A DNA stretch of 64,000 bases from Fragilaria crotonensis. Its lineage: Eukaryota > Bacillariophyta > Fragilariophyceae > Fragilariales > Fragilariaceae. Positions 32,271 through 42,846 of the stretch are shown one piece after another. A program made the translations under genes and the position numbers. Positions within the stretch are counted from its first letter, which is position 1. Each line of letters starts with the position of its first letter. The notes below the pieces were generated by a model. It was given only the letters and a program-made list of their open reading frames with translations, was not told the origin of the DNA and made no database searches. The stretch spans positions 1 to 64,000 of the forward strand of contig JAKSYS010000341.1 of NCBI GenBank assembly GCA_022925895.1. Direction: 5' to 3'.

Positions 32271-32343
32271 CCCTCACGACGTATGTAGTAAAAGTAACCA
32301 TATCTTAGGATATTTTATATACAAAAAAGCCCGCCCCCTTAGG
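32271..32343 (-). repeat. Solitary third copy of the helicase-element terminus
   Basis: A 73-bp unit, CCTAAGGGGGCGGGCTTTT at its outer end and TACGTCGTGAGGG at its inner end, abuts the H2 terminus head to tail. It carries the outer half of the terminus only, without the box array or a gene. It could be a remnant of an earlier element into whose end H2 inserted, or a tandem terminal duplication. Confidence 0.6.
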
Positions 32344-32571
32344 CCGGAGACAGGCTTCTGTACCCTTACGATCGTCGGCGACCGGCAAAGATGCAGATGA
32401 GGCAAATAAAGGCTATAATAGAAGTTGTGTGGAGTACATGAAGTACTCCGATTAGACTAGATAATCAACTGCCGGCGCTTTTATTACTGTTGTTGTTGCT
32501 AGTACAACACAGCATAGTATGCTCGGACGTTTCGGACATGCAATGTGATATGTAATGCAGTGACACTTTGA
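32344..32571. other. No gene seen
   Basis: Non-coding sequence between the solitary terminus and the copia scrap. It contains an inverted GGAGTACATGAAGTACTCC near 32434-32452 and a short run of GTT units, but no supported ORF. Confidence 0.3.
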
Positions 32572-32736
32572 AAAAGAAGCATAATGCAATCGCGTATCAC
32601 CGCCTGCGCGAAGCGCAAGCTGCTGGTATTGTGAGGATTGCGAAGGAAGACGGAGAAACCAACTTGGCAGATGTTCTGACTAAGTGTCTTCCGGGACCGC
32701 GACTAAGAGAGTTGTGTTCTCGCGTTCTGTGGTAAA
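32572..32736 (+). pseudogene. copia RNase H C-terminal scrap
   Basis: The + frame reads K-K-H-N-A-I-A-Y-H-R-L-R-E-A and later TNLADVLTKCLPGPRLREL, ending at a stop near 32734. H-N-A-I-A-Y-H and L-A-D-x-L-T-K are hallmark strings of the end of copia RNase H. No upstream domains are present, so it is a short relic of an element unrelated in sequence to the copy at 392-5790. Confidence 0.8.
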
Positions 32737-33162
32737 GTGTCCAAAACGGACATGATACTGGCATGCAAAATGTCCAGGTGTGACATGATGCGAGTGGAGT
32801 ACACGACGTACGTGGAACCACTAACCCCAGCTTTATGTAAGCAAATGGGTGGACGTACACGTGATGACATGTGGAACCACCAAAACTAGCCAATGGTGGC
32901 CGGCCTCTGCATGATAAATATGGGTCGGAGTAGTTGTCTGTGACGCCTAGTAGCCCGAGGGGACTGAATGAATTCTATCATGAGTTCGAGTTATTCGGAC
33001 ACCCGGATAAGCACGACGGTCGAAGGATTTAGCTCAGCTTTACAATGACCCGCAGGATGACTCTTCAGGGCGGAGTCAGAAGTGTTCCTAGACCTAAATC
33101 TCACTCTTTTCATAATTGATCAAGTTGCAAGCTGTTGTTACTAGTGATTAGTTCTATCTGCT
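32737..33162. other. Possible 3' LTR remnant of the copia scrap
   Basis: Follows the copia stop codon. No ORF and no confirmed LTR boundary. GGACATG and GGAACCAC strings recur. It ends at the PAT-2 boundary (33162/33163). Confidence 0.25.
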
Positions 33163-33319
33163 TGGCATGTCCGAAGATCGGGAAAGGACGGGCAGTCGCC
33201 ATCAGACAGACGAACACGAGACACAGACAGACGAACACCACGACACAACACAACACAAGATACGAATTGCTCACAATCCGAACGAACTCGAATCGACAAA
33301 GACACTACTCTAGTTAATC
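33163..33319 (+). repeat. PAT-2 5' repeat A1
   Basis: Begins TGGCATGTCCGAAGAT and ends CTCTAGTTAATC. It matches A2 of the same element at 39481-39635 and A1 of PAT-1. Confidence 0.9.
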
Positions 33320-33356
33320 TGGCCTCTCCCCCGACCCGACTTGAACCACAGACGCA

Positions 33357-35770
33357 ATGGAGGGGTCAGACGACGCTCGCTCACCGATGACGATGACCTT
33401 GACGTGGTTGGACGTTTTCAGGAAGCTCGACCAGTGGGAGGTCGTCGAAAAGCTCAGCGCTTTGAATTCGAAGACGAACTCGGTCAGTACAAATTCTACA
33501 GGATTCGTACACTTGTGCTCTCCGGAAGTCGCCCACCTTATGGTAAACACGCACGGAGTCATCCGACTCTTTCACCACTTCCACCACGACGCTGACGATG
33601 GACTCAACGACGGGACGAACGCCCTTTGGGCACTGATGGGGGCTGGCGGCTTCGCCGCCGCCATGGCGGTCGACACGAAACAGGTCGTAGGCGACACATC
33701 GGAACGCCTTTGATTGGTCGAGGATGCTCTCGTGGAATTCTACGTCGGACGTACTGGCGGCGATCAATGAATCTCTGACGACACGTGCCCAGGTGCCAGG
33801 CGTCAGCACCGGAGCCACGCGCGAAGCCGAGCCAGCCGGCACCCTGCCGACTGCAACCAGAGGACGACCGAAGAAAGGAAGCGGAACGAAGCACCGGGCG
33901 AAGCCAAGCAAGCCAGTCGAAGCGAGCGAGGACGACACAGACGACGTCACGGTCGTCGGGTTCACGATAAGCCCACCGTCCCGGTGCCGGCCTTCATCGC
34001 AGCCGCCATCATGGACACTTACGTCACCGCGCCAGAGGAGCTCGCCCTACTGATCGTCAACGCCATTAAACAGAGAGCGAGCGAGGACCCAGACCCGTCC
34101 AGAGCAACCATCCGCGCGGAGGCAGCCTCTTACATCCCGCGGTGGGTCCTCAGCGTAGCGGTAAACTCGAGGAGGACCCGGACCGACAAAGCGAGGGTGG
34201 CGGCATCAAACGCATACTCCAAACGATCGGACGAATGGGCGAAATCGCTACACCTCAAGCATCTGGCGGTCAGAGCTAGGAGCCTCATTCGGACGGACGA
34301 CCATGCCAGCACGCCAGGACGCACAGAGGACGCCATTGAAACCTGTCAACGTTACTGGAGCGACAGGCAGCAAACGCAGCGACCTCGTCCCCCAAACGTC
34401 GAAGACAGGCTTTGACTCTTTCCGCCGTCAGCGAAGCGAATGGTCCTTTTCGTGTCCGAAAGGACGCCGACAGGATGATTCGCAGCCGCCCGGTCCAGTC
34501 TTTCGGACATCCTGACGCTTAGCAGCGTGGCCTACGTACAAAACCACATCCACCACTTCTTGAGGAACACCAAAGGTCGAGACGCGTTCATTCCCATGGG
34601 CTTCTGCGCCGCAATCCGCACCGCTTCTTTCACGGCCGACACCTGACCGGCCAGGGGCCTTCAGCCTCTTCTGTTGCGGTCCCCAGACGTTCGCCCGAGC
34701 AGCAGCGATCGGGCGAGAAGCCTCTGATCACGCCAGCACCCTTGTGCAAATGCAACTCAAGACGACCGACACGACCACGGGCTTCTCGGAGAAGGACATC
34801 AAGAGCATGACAAAACTCAACTTCACGGTGCCGAAAGATTTTCACGAACTCGCGCGGCTTATCGAGAACATGAGCGGAGTGCTGGAGCTCCTTTCGGAGC
34901 CAATTCCCGCTCACACACATGTTGGACGAGTGGAGCCGTTTCCTGACCAGGGCGGTCGGCTCCACACTGGCGACGCTCCGCCAGCTAGCGCACGCTGACC
35001 CCTCAGCCGCGTGCAGGTTAGGTTGGTTCATCGAAAACGCATGCAACAATACCTAGTTCTCTGCGCTGGAGTCGAACACGAGGACGAGATCAACCCAGCA
35101 CTCCTAGAATTCAGGTCCACCCGGCAGCAGTTGGAGGACGGCGCCTTTGTCTTCCCGGCCTGCGACTTCCTCAAGGAGCGGCTGGGACGTGGAGTCGACC
35201 AAAAGGGCGACTCGCAGCCTGTAGCCGCCGCCGGGAGCGCTCGAGCCGGACGTCGCGGGCAACCCGCGGACGCAGTCACAAACCCACAGCAGGACCTTTT
35301 CCCGAGAGACGCGAACGACACTTGGCAGGTGTTCCTCGATCACGTCCGAAGTGGACCGATCCCGAACATGTGCTGCAGGTGGCACCTAAGCGGGAAGTGC
35401 GTCAAGAGCTGTTTCTTGAGCGCCTCGCACGTCGCCCTCACGACCGAACAGACGACCGCCGTACGAGCGTGGATAGAGCAGTGCCGGGCGCGCATGCGCC
35501 GCCCCTCGTCCGACGCGACGCCGCCCAGCAAGAAAACAAAATTAGGACCCTCTGCATCTGCTTACTTCCAGCCCGCCTTCGTCGCACAGCCGTCGCAATG
35601 GGCGTTCGACCAGGAACGGTCGACGGCCGAGTTCCACAACAGACGCCACGTAGGACGCCCCGGACTTTATCGGAATCTGCCGCCCGAGACAGTCCCGCGG
35701 GAACCCACGCGCACGAACCTTCGCCCCGCCACGTCGCCGACGCCCCGCATCTCTCGCCAGCCCGCGACGA
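33357..35770 (+). pseudogene. PAT-2 Gag-like region
   Basis: Same protein as in PAT-1, from MEGSDDARSP at 33357 through the His-rich segment, the acidic run and the CCCH finger (CCRWHLSGKCVKSCF, about 35370-35420). The finger carries one Asn-to-Ser change relative to PAT-1. Reading it needs changes of frame near 33455, 33690, 33970, 34370, 34740 and 35010. Confidence 0.7.
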
Positions 35771-35999
35771 CCCGTCACGAAACGAAGTCGGGCCTGGGCG
35801 CTACGCTCCCGCCCTCGACTCGCCACCGACCGACCACTCCGTGGCGCGCGCATTGTCGCCCGGAGACGCCCACGACGCGCCGACATCAGCCCTCGCAGAC
35901 ACGCCACGCCCGCTTCCCGGTAAGTTCCCATCGTTGGTGCCATTGCCGACGATCCGCTCCCGAACGTCGACTCGCCGTTCCCGACTCCCGAACCACGCC

Positions 36000-37395
36000 T
36001 GGCCGATGCCCTTGCCACTATTTTGCACTCCGGCCAACCGCGCACCCACGCGACGGAGTTTCGCTTCGACTGGACGCACGACGCCGCCCGCCACAACCTC
36101 GCGGTGCTCAAACGGTACGCCCTCGACCTCGACGCCGCCCTTCGGGCCCAGCCGTTCAGCGCCCTGACGCCGGGATCGAGTTTCGCCCCACCGAACTTCT
36201 CGCCCCGCTCCTGTCCGCCCACCCCCTCTGGCCGCGTTTTCAGGAGCGCATCTCGAAGGGGCGAGTTCCGCTTCGCGAGATCTCGGATTCTGACCGCCTC
36301 GCGGACGTGCGCGCCAACTTAGCTCGCGGCAATCACAAATCGGCCCGAGGCCACGAGGCAAAGTTGATATCCATGCTGAAGGACGAAGCCTCAAGGGGAT
36401 GGCAGCTACCACTGCCGCGAGAAGCCGCCTTAGAGATCAAGGGATGCGAGGTCGCGCCTCTGGGGATGGTCGCGCAGACGTCGATCGACGAGAAGGAAAT
36501 TCAATAGAGAAACTCCGACTGACACATGACCAGTCATTCAGCCCGAGCGGAGTGGCAGGACGAAGCGTAAATGAACGCGTGGACACATCCCAACTGACAG
36601 AAGCACGTTTCGGAAAAGCATTCAGCAGACTCATGTACCACATCTCGTTCCTGCGCCAACTATGGCCAGACGAGCCTATCTGGATGACGAAGGTCGACTG
36701 CAAATCCGCCTACAGACGAATCCATCTCAAAGCAGCCACAGCCATGAAGTCCTGCACGTATCGACGACCTGCTGTTAGTGGCGCTGAGGATGACGTTCGG
36801 TGGAGCGCCAAACCCATCGCAATGGAGCGACGTGTCGGAGATGATCACGGACTTGGCAAACGACCTTGTCCGCAGGGACGACTGGGATCCGAGCGTCTAC
36901 CACTCGCCGCACCAGCACCTCCTGGACACCGAAGGGCAGTGGACAATGACAAAGGGTCGGTCGACAAAATGAGTGTTTTCGGCAAGGCGGACTACTTCGC
37001 AGTGAACTATCCACCCTACGACGACCTCCCTCGCTTCGACTGCTACCTGGACGACATTTTTGGGGCCTTCAACCCCGCGACGCAGAAAGAGCGCTGCCGC
37101 GATCCGCTGGCGCTCCACCTGGTCAGGAGGCCTTGCGACCCCGAGGTTAAGGAGACTTTTCCCAGAGACGATATCCTTGCGATCCCAAAGTTCCTGGCCG
37201 AGGCCAAACCATCCGAGAGGAAGATGATCCTCGGATGGATCGTGGACACACGCCGCTTCGTCGTCGCACTGCCTCACGATAAGCACATGAGCTGGACGCA
37301 AGCCGTTGACAGGATGCTGACGCACAGACATGCCTTCGTGACGACGAGAGACCTAGAGACGACCCTCGGACGTTTTAGCCACGCCGCCTACGTCA
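36000..37395 (+). pseudogene. PAT-2 reverse transcriptase
   Basis: RT motifs lie in two interleaved frames: KLRLTHDQSFSPSG and KVDCKSAYRRIHL in one (36399-37682 frame), LRMTFGGAPNPSQW in another (36778-36972), then back to RFDCYLDDIFG. Relative to PAT-1 the YLDD box is followed by F instead of L. Confidence 0.85.
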
Positions 37396-38065
37396 TCCCT
37401 TACGCAAGACACTTTATGGGAAGGCTATACAAGGCCTGCGAGCGTTCGAAGCAGGCCGGGAAGGCGAGACTGACCAAACCCCAACTGGACGACCTGATTC
37501 TGTGGAAGGCTTTCCTTCAGAAGGCGTCGCGAGGTATCTCGATCAACAGGCTGGTTTGCCGGTGGCCGACGCGCATAGTGAGGGTGGACGCATGCCCACA
37601 AGGCATCGGAGGCTACTGCCTCAAGAGCGGCCTGGCGTGGCGATATCAGCTACCAGAGCACCTGCTGGGGCGGCGACCCTAAACACTCTCGAGTTCCTTG
37701 CTGCCTTTGTGGGGATGATCGTGGAATTCCACGAAGGGGCCGCGTGGACGGACGAAGACGTTCTGCTCAGTCAGGAGACAGCACCTCAGCAGCGGGATGG
37801 CTTGCTAAGTCGAACTTCAACGACGATTGTCCGCTTCACCTGACGATAGCCCGGCGTTCGCTGATTTCTGCCTCACGCACGAGATAGACCACTACACGCA
37901 GTGGTTCCCGGGAAAGAGAACAAGGTGGCGGACATGCTCTCCGAGATTTCGCTCTAGACGACGCGGCACTGACAGACTTGATCACGAAAAACTGCTCACC
38001 GTTTGTTCCACAGAACTTCAGGATCATCCCTTTGCGGCCAGCCCTTATTTCGCAGATTGGAGGCT
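37396..38065 (+). pseudogene. PAT-2 RNase H
   Basis: VRVDACPQGIGGYC and the LNTLEFLAAF helix lie in different frames. HYTQWFPGK follows near 37890-37915. The GDSTSAAGW segment is disrupted, with the frame lost around 37680 and 37800. Confidence 0.75.
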
Positions 38066-39125
38066 GGCTGCAGCTGCTAAAACGCAGCTCTTGCCGACTC
38101 AACCCGTGCCAAGCGCGATAGCAGCTGGCGCTGTTACGAAAGATTCCTCGGACGAATCGACGGAGTCGGGAGGAGCCTTTTCTCAAGGACTCGGACGAAG
38201 CGAAAGCAGAAACGTTCGCCTGCTTCGCCGCCGCCCTTCGGGACGGACGGCTTCGCTCCGACAACCTCAGGAAGCTGGCAATGGACCCTTGTCCGGTTCC
38301 ATTCGTGCCACCCTCGACGGTGTGGCTCAGGCCTTCAGGCTTAACAAATTTGAGAGCCCAATCCACGACGCCGCCGGACGACTCGACCCCCTTCTGGCTT
38401 TACAACTGAAACGTTACGCCGACGAGGACCCAGGACCTACCCACAGCAGGCGCTGCCGTTAGAGGTGATTGAAAGGTTCGATCCTGGGCAAGAAACGAGA
38501 CGGACATCGCTATTGGACAACTTGTGGTGGTCGCGTTCTTTTTCGCCATGAGGTCGTGCGAATATTCCGATGTCGGAAGCCGACGGACGACATCAGTGAT
38601 CAGAGTGGACGACGTTCGTTTCCGACAGAAGGGACAGGACCTGCAGACAACCGACCGAGGACAACTGGAGAATGCCGACACCGTGTCGATCACCTTCCGG
38701 CGACAAAGAACGGGGACAAAGGCGCGACAGTGACTCAGCATCGAAACGACAGGCAGGGACAAACGGACATCTGCCCCGTCCGGCGTGCTAGCGGACCTGA
38801 CGACGAGGGTACGGAGTTCGATTGCCATTCACGGACGAACCCGAAGATTAACGCCGTCAGGGCGCGGGACTCAGGCGAACCCCAACACATCTCTTCCAAG
38901 TCCATACTGAGGCAGCTCAGGATGGCGACGACTCGCAGGGAGGAGAGGCTTGGCCTCAGGCGAGTGGCATCGGCACTCACTCGATCAGATCAGGCGCCGC
39001 GATGGCCATGCACCTCGCCGGAGTTCCAAGTGAGGCGATTCAGATGGTGGGAGGTGGCGAAGCCAGACGTTCATGAGATACCTCCGAATTCAAGTGCGGA
39101 CTCGACACTCAGGTAGCCGCACGCA
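38066..39125 (+). pseudogene. PAT-2 tyrosine recombinase
   Basis: AFFFAMRSCEYSDV is intact in the 38524-38733 frame. The HSIRS motif is present at about 38984-38998 but in a frame different from the surrounding long ORF, and the GRW/RYL segment near 39050-39085 is shifted again. The recombinase is inactive as read. Confidence 0.8.
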
Positions 39126-39189
39126 TGACGAGTCGACAATCTTTCTACCGATCGCCCCAGATTCTGCGGACGAACGACAACCGGAAAAT

Positions 39190-40020
39190 GGCGGAAACCA
39201 GGTCGACTCACAATCGCGCGACGGACCCCGCTAGATGACTATCACGGGACCGACACCGCGAGGCGAACCAGGAGAGAGACAAAACTATTAGGACCAGATT
39301 CCGATGCCATCTATTTATTTCTACTAGTCTCACGAGCACAAAGAGAAACGAGAATGACCACAGACAACACACGAATCGACGCGACAGTGCGCGAGACAAC
39401 GGTACGACGAAACCACGAAGCAGACGACTCATCCGACTAAACGGACTTAGAGAATTTGGACAAGACTCGAATTTATTTCGTGGCATGTCCGAAGATCGAA
39501 AGGGCGGGCAGTCGCCATCAGACAGACGAACACGAGACACAGACAGACGAACACCACGACACAACACAACACAAGATACGAATTGCTCACAATCCGAGCG
39601 AACTCGAATCGACAAAGACACTACTCTAGTTAATCCCACCCACCCACACCTCCTCTCCGGGCCCGATGCCTAGGTTCATCAGCGCCCCTGGCGCCAGTTA
39701 CCTCCTGGCCATGCTCTGCATGGGGCGGAAACCAGGTCGACTCACAATCGCGCGATGGACCCCCGCTAGATGACTATCACGGGACCGACACCGCGAGACG
39801 AACCAGGAGAGAGAGACAAAACTATTAGGACCAGATTCCGATGCCATCTATTTATTTCTACTAGTCTCACGAGCACAAAAGAGAAACGAGAATGACCACA
39901 GACAACACACGAATCGACGCGACAGTGCGCGAGACAACGGTACGACGAAACCACGAAGCAGACGACTCATCCGACTAAACGGACTTAGAGAAATTTGGAC
40001 AAGACTCGGAATTTATTTCG
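39190..40020 (+). repeat. PAT-2 3' split repeats B1-A2-linker-B2
   Basis: B1 39190-39480, A2 39481-39635, linker 39636-39722, B2 39723-40020. The B1/A2 joint is TTATTTCG then TGGCATG, as in PAT-1. The linker again holds CATGC...GCATG and GGCGCC-type palindromes. Confidence 0.9.
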
Positions 40021-40380
40021 AGAGGCAATCTCCTGCAAGGGCGGATGTGCCGCACTTGCGACGGAATTAATTGACTTCTACTTGATATGCACCGAACATT
40101 ATGCACTTTATTCACAGGTATTTGTACTGAACAAACAGCCATGTTACATGTTGTTCCGCACAAGGCGTGTTTTTTCACTCAAAAACAATACAGCAGCAAA
40201 ATTTTGTGAATTATGCTTTTTTTGACATAGGCGTTGCCCTCAATAACTTATGAAACCTGCCTTGTAGTGTGCTCATAGTCTCTTGACTCCGTTACATTGT
40301 TGTGACTTGCTTACCCTTATGTCTCAAATCTTGCTTTTCCTGAGAAGTTCTACCCAATGCCTCCAAATCTGCGGGGCAAT
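40021..40380. other. No gene seen
   Basis: AT-rich sequence right of PAT-2. Short ORFs on both strands have no recognisable motif. Confidence 0.3.
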
Positions 40381-40938
40381 TTAAATCTGCCTGCGAAGTT
40401 TATTCTTACTTTTGGCGGGCTTGCGTGTGGACTTGCGAATAGGCTTGCGAGTGGGCTTGGGTGTGGGTTTGGGAGTGATCGGATGACAGTCGCAGTTAAG
40501 CTAAGCGGCAAACTGCACAACCTCGCACTCCTGCTTGTCTTCTGCTCTGTCGTACTCCTCCATAAAACCACAGGTTCTTGGTTCATATTTATTATCACAT
40601 TGATTTAGCTGATTAAACCCGAATGCATCGGGCGTTCCGACAACTCTACCAACCCCACAAGGAGGACAAGGATATGACCTGGATGTTGCACAGGACAAAA
40701 CACCGGTGAGGAAGAAGCAATGAGAATGGTTTTGAAGGTCATGGTTTGAAGTTTTGAATTGCTGGGTATGTGAAATGCGGATTTTTTTGTGAGATCCAGT
40801 TTTCCTATAAGATTCGTTGTTGGGTTTGTTCAGGAAAAGGTGAATAGCATTCTTTGCGTCAGTCTTCCTCGCGTACACGTGATGAAAAGTCACGTAAGAC
40901 TGCTCGTCAAATGGTTGTAGTGGCTTCACACGAAACAC
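40381..40938 (-). pseudogene. Cys-rich protein with PxPKPT repeats, in-frame TAG
   Basis: A 145-codon minus-strand frame has cysteines in its second half (SCATSRSYPCPPCGVG, QCDNKYEPRTCGF) and stops at TAG (40501-40503). In the same frame beyond the stop come C-D-C-H-P-I-T-P-K-P-T-P-K-P-T-R-K-P and more R/K-S/T-P units to a second stop near 40381. PTPKPT linkers are common in secreted diatom proteins, which favours a single gene broken by a nonsense change. The N-terminus lacks a signal peptide here, so the start may be missing. Confidence 0.4.
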
Positions 40939-40954
40939 GAATCCTCATGGTGCT

Positions 40955-40996
40955 GTGACAAAATCAAATTCAAGAGTGACAAAATCAAATTCAAGA
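40955..40996. repeat. Perfect 21-bp tandem duplication
   Basis: Two adjacent identical 21-bp units starting GTGACAAAATCAAATTC at 40955 and 40976. They lie just upstream (minus sense) of the Cys-rich ORF. Confidence 0.9.
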
Positions 40997-41285
40997 TTCC
41001 TCCCCATAATTACATTTTCCATGACGTCATGTCACCACCTTCGAATGTGTTCCGTTCTTCCCTGCACGATAAAGAAATCGGCCCACCACTCACCAGATCG
41101 CGTTGTGAAGTATGTACGAGTATGTACTTCCTACTACTTTGTAGAAATCTTGTACTCCGTATGTATGTATGCATCGTATGTAGTATGTACTGTTCAAAAC
41201 ACTACAACGAGGACGTTGTTCGTACACACATCACACATTCTTTTCCTCTGCGACAACCATAGCAACACATCAAATCTTCGCCGCC

Positions 41286-41840
41286 ATGAATGAACTCATC
41301 GAAATAGCCAAACAACAGCCGGTTCGGTCCATCATCAGATATAGTCTCGTCTACCTCGGTAATCCCATCATATTTTTCCTCTATTTGTCTGCCATGGCAA
41401 ACAAGGAATCTAGTAATCAATACGGCAAGAAAATCCTGGGTATCATATCTGTCAAGATGGTTGATATCAATGTGGCATGGCTCAACCCTGCACTCTACGT
41501 TTTGATCACCCTCCCGTTTTACACTTTGTGGATTTGGCTTCAAGTCACGTTACTCACACTCGCGTGCTCGTCCAAATGCACCTTTGATGCTCAAATATTC
41601 TACGACCACCACACCAGTGTTGCCGCCTGCCTTTGGGCGATTCCTGGACTGTACAATATACTTGTATGGTCCACAAGCGGAATGGAAGGCAATGTTATGG
41701 GCCTTTTCTTCGCTCTCCCTTTGCTGATTGCGACATTGGCCTATATCATCATGTGGATCATGGCCCTCGTCGCTTCGACGCGTAATCCACTGGATATCTC
41801 CCATGCGAACCCTCTTATTGATAGCGGCGGATTGGTATAG
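41286..41840 (+). CDS. Small multi-pass membrane protein, unknown family
   Basis: A clean 184-codon ORF, ATG in context GCCGCCATGAATG, ending TAG at 41840. It has about four hydrophobic segments (residues about 15-40, 65-90, 115-135 and 140-165). The N-terminus MNELIEIAKQQP is not a signal peptide. No known domain is recognised. It is the best candidate here for an intact host gene, with no frameshift and no repeat similarity. A CATCACACATTC-rich leader and short TATG repeats lie upstream (41150-41185). Confidence 0.6.
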   Translation: MNELIEIAKQQPVRSIIRYSLVYLGNPIIFFLYLSAMANKESSNQYGKKILGIISVKMVDINVAWLNPALYVLITLPFYTLWIWLQVTLLTLACSSKCTFDAQIFYDHHTSVAACLWAIPGLYNILVWSTSGMEGNVMGLFFALPLLIATLAYIIMWIMALVASTRNPLDISHANPLIDSGGLV

Positions 41841-42846
41841 GTACTATTCACGGTTTGGAACCATTGCATACCTAACTAATATGAACTTGTGCGTCTGATA
41901 TGTCCAGTCAGGAGGAGGATGAGCTCACTCTGTTCGCCATTCCATTGTCCTTCCAACGTCGAAATGCCGACATGATCGAGTAGTAGAAATATCAGGTATT
42001 AAACAATGAACACTACCATATAGCTGGAGAGGTGTTTAGATCAAGGCTTGATATCATACCTGTCATGCCGAGCTGTACTTTTGACTCACATCAAGACACT
42101 CCACAATCCACAACGATAACAAACGCACAATGTGGAACAGGAACTCCAAGAGCAACAACATGGATAGAGACATGACAGATAGCACACGATGAAATGCTTG
42201 ATGTCGTGCGACAGAACGTCGTCCCCCCTCCAAGACGACGAGGGTGGTAGCGCGCCAAGCACCAACTGATCACGGCAGCAAAGCAAGAGCGATGGACTAT
42301 ATGCACCCACTGGCTATGGTACCAGGTAACTCCAGTGTGAAAACCTCAATGACAAAAAGCACGAAACCAGTGCCTATTCGTCTATAGTCGTCGAACAAAC
42401 CAAAGTAGAGAGAATTGGTTGCTGACACTGACTGTTCATGTAACCATCGAACCAAAAGGCAAGTGTTCAACAAGTAGGTGAGGTGAGTCGTTGGGGGACA
42501 AGGTCCATTCGCAAAATGTTTTGCTCCGGTGCAATGGTAGCAGACAATGGGGAAGCCCAATAATGAACGTTATAAGGTATCCCTCACAGGGCAGTATCTA
42601 ACCGTGCGAGTCCTGTAGTTAATATTGCAATTACCGCGACAGCTCGTGCAGCCAATAGACGTGGGGTTATAAATTGAAGAGACTCTTGATCAATCACTTG
42701 GGCCATTCGCAATGATAAGCGTATTCGCGTTGTTGATGCAGATTCCACACAAAGTGCCATTCCGTATCCATCTTCGTCCCCATGAAAAGTAACATCGTGA
42801 ACAACTCATCTCAAAACTGCTTCCTTTTCATTCCACATCGCATTCT
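41841..42846. other. Mostly non-coding; possible CCHC relic near 42490-42560
   Basis: No supported gene. On the minus strand at about 42490-42560 a frame reads IVCYHCTGAKHFANGPCP, which resembles a retrotransposon zinc knuckle (CYHC...HFA...C) but has five rather than four residues before the last Cys. Nothing around it supports a Gag gene. The remainder holds short random ORFs. Confidence 0.25.

Larger units (their letters stand above)
33163..40020 (+). mobile_element. PAT-2: second PAT/DIRS-like element, inverted to PAT-1
   Basis: A 6.86-kb + strand copy almost identical to PAT-1 with the same A1-Gag-RT-RNase H-recombinase-B1-A2-linker-B2 layout. It carries many single-base indels relative to PAT-1, so its frames break at different places. 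Flanks (CTATCTGCT on the left, AGAGGCAATC on the right) show no TSD and differ from those of PAT-1. The pair are therefore separate insertions rather than arms of one duplication. Confidence 0.9.

Noticed and set aside
35011-36507. Long 498-codon + strand ORF treated as a single gene
   Set aside because: It is part of PAT-2's Gag-to-RT polyprotein with a frame switch; the Pro/Arg-rich middle is GC-rich out-of-frame translation compared with PAT-1.
17935-40020. Inverted PAT pair as arms of one large duplication or giant transposon
   Set aside because: Flanks are different (LINE1 ORF1 against unrelated sequence) and each copy has its own complete repeat set.
42490-42560. CYHC...HFANGPC as a Gag gene
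   Set aside because: The spacing is off by one residue and no other retroelement domain lies nearby, so it may be chance; kept only as a note.
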